Made by a program: the position numbers and the translations under genes
NCBI GenBank assembly: GCA_023438325.1
Contig: JAEXRB010000184.1
Coordinates: 1 to 6,133, forward strand
Source: Pseudomonadota bacterium
GTDB taxonomy: Bacteria > Pseudomonadota > Gammaproteobacteria > Xanthomonadales > Xanthomonadaceae
DNA: 6,133 bases
Direction: 5' to 3'
Notes under the pieces: model-generated
Databases searched by the model: none
Seen by the model: only the letters and a program-made list of their open reading frames with translations
Told to the model about the DNA's origin: nothing
Part shown: one piece after another, positions 6,075 through 6,133 of the stretch
How the letters are laid out: each line of letters starts with the position of its first letter
Position numbering within the stretch: the stretch's first letter is position 1

Positions 6075-6133
6075 TCAGTAGAACAGGGGCATGAGGTAGG
6101 GAAACACGAGGGCGAGCAGCACCAGGGCGGCGA
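6075..6133 (-). CDS. merT: MerT mercuric transport protein, 3' end only
   Basis: The window edge cuts this gene; only its last 18 full codons and the TGA at 6075-6077 are present. They read AALVLLALVFPYLMPLFY. This is a hydrophobic segment with the FPY-x-x-PLFY ending typical of MerT, the roughly 116-residue inner-membrane protein that takes Hg(II) from MerP and carries it to the cytoplasm. The segment would be the end of its last transmembrane helix. The place directly upstream of merP is the standard one. It was too short for automatic detection. The metal-binding cysteine pairs of MerT would lie outside the window. Confidence 0.88.
   Translation of the reverse strand, partial: AALVLLALVFPYLMPLFY

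Noticed and set aside
1..6133. CRISPR array, tRNA or rRNA gene
   Set aside because: No regularly spaced identical repeats and no recognisable tRNA or rRNA sequence were seen on either strand.

Overview
This window comes from a GC-rich bacterial genome, most likely a proteobacterium. The evidence is the base composition, a mercury-resistance operon of the Gram-negative (Tn501/Tn21-like) type, and an ISL3-family transposase. The species cannot be placed from the sequence alone. It is an accessory-region junction: a short piece of a metabolic locus, broken by an insertion sequence, with a mercury-resistance operon on the other side.

Layout. Positions 1-263 hold no gene that I can support. Positions 264-1541 (+) encode an ATP-grasp-like enzyme of unknown substrate, whose ATP-grasp motifs appear in a permuted order. 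It converges, across 35 bp, on an acetate kinase gene (1577-2506, -). That gene keeps most active-site residues but has lost its N-terminal part, roughly 80 residues including the phosphate-binding N-x-G-S-S-S segment. The break lies about 2510-2560, beside an ISL3-family insertion sequence: a short AT-rich leader (33% GC at 2561-2630) with repeated GGATTT-type motifs, then an intact 445-residue transposase (2653-3990, +). From about 4076 to the right edge, on the minus strand, lie merA (4076-5773), merP (5784-6062) and the last 18 codons of merT (from 6075). They are tightly spaced and would be transcribed from outside the window toward the insertion sequence.

Function. MerP binds Hg(II) in the periplasm, MerT carries it across the inner membrane, and MerA reduces it to volatile Hg(0) with NADPH. 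No merC or merF lies between merP and merA, and no merD or merE follows merA before the transposase gene. The regulator merR and the operator would be upstream of merT, outside the window. The acetate kinase remnant is very probably inactive, so the host may lack this acetyl-phosphate/acetate step unless another copy exists.

I do not see a clear undescribed system. The points most worth checking are the permuted ATP-grasp gene paired with acetate kinase, the repeat structure at the left end of the insertion sequence, and the missing right end of that element, which leaves open whether the mer operon is its cargo.
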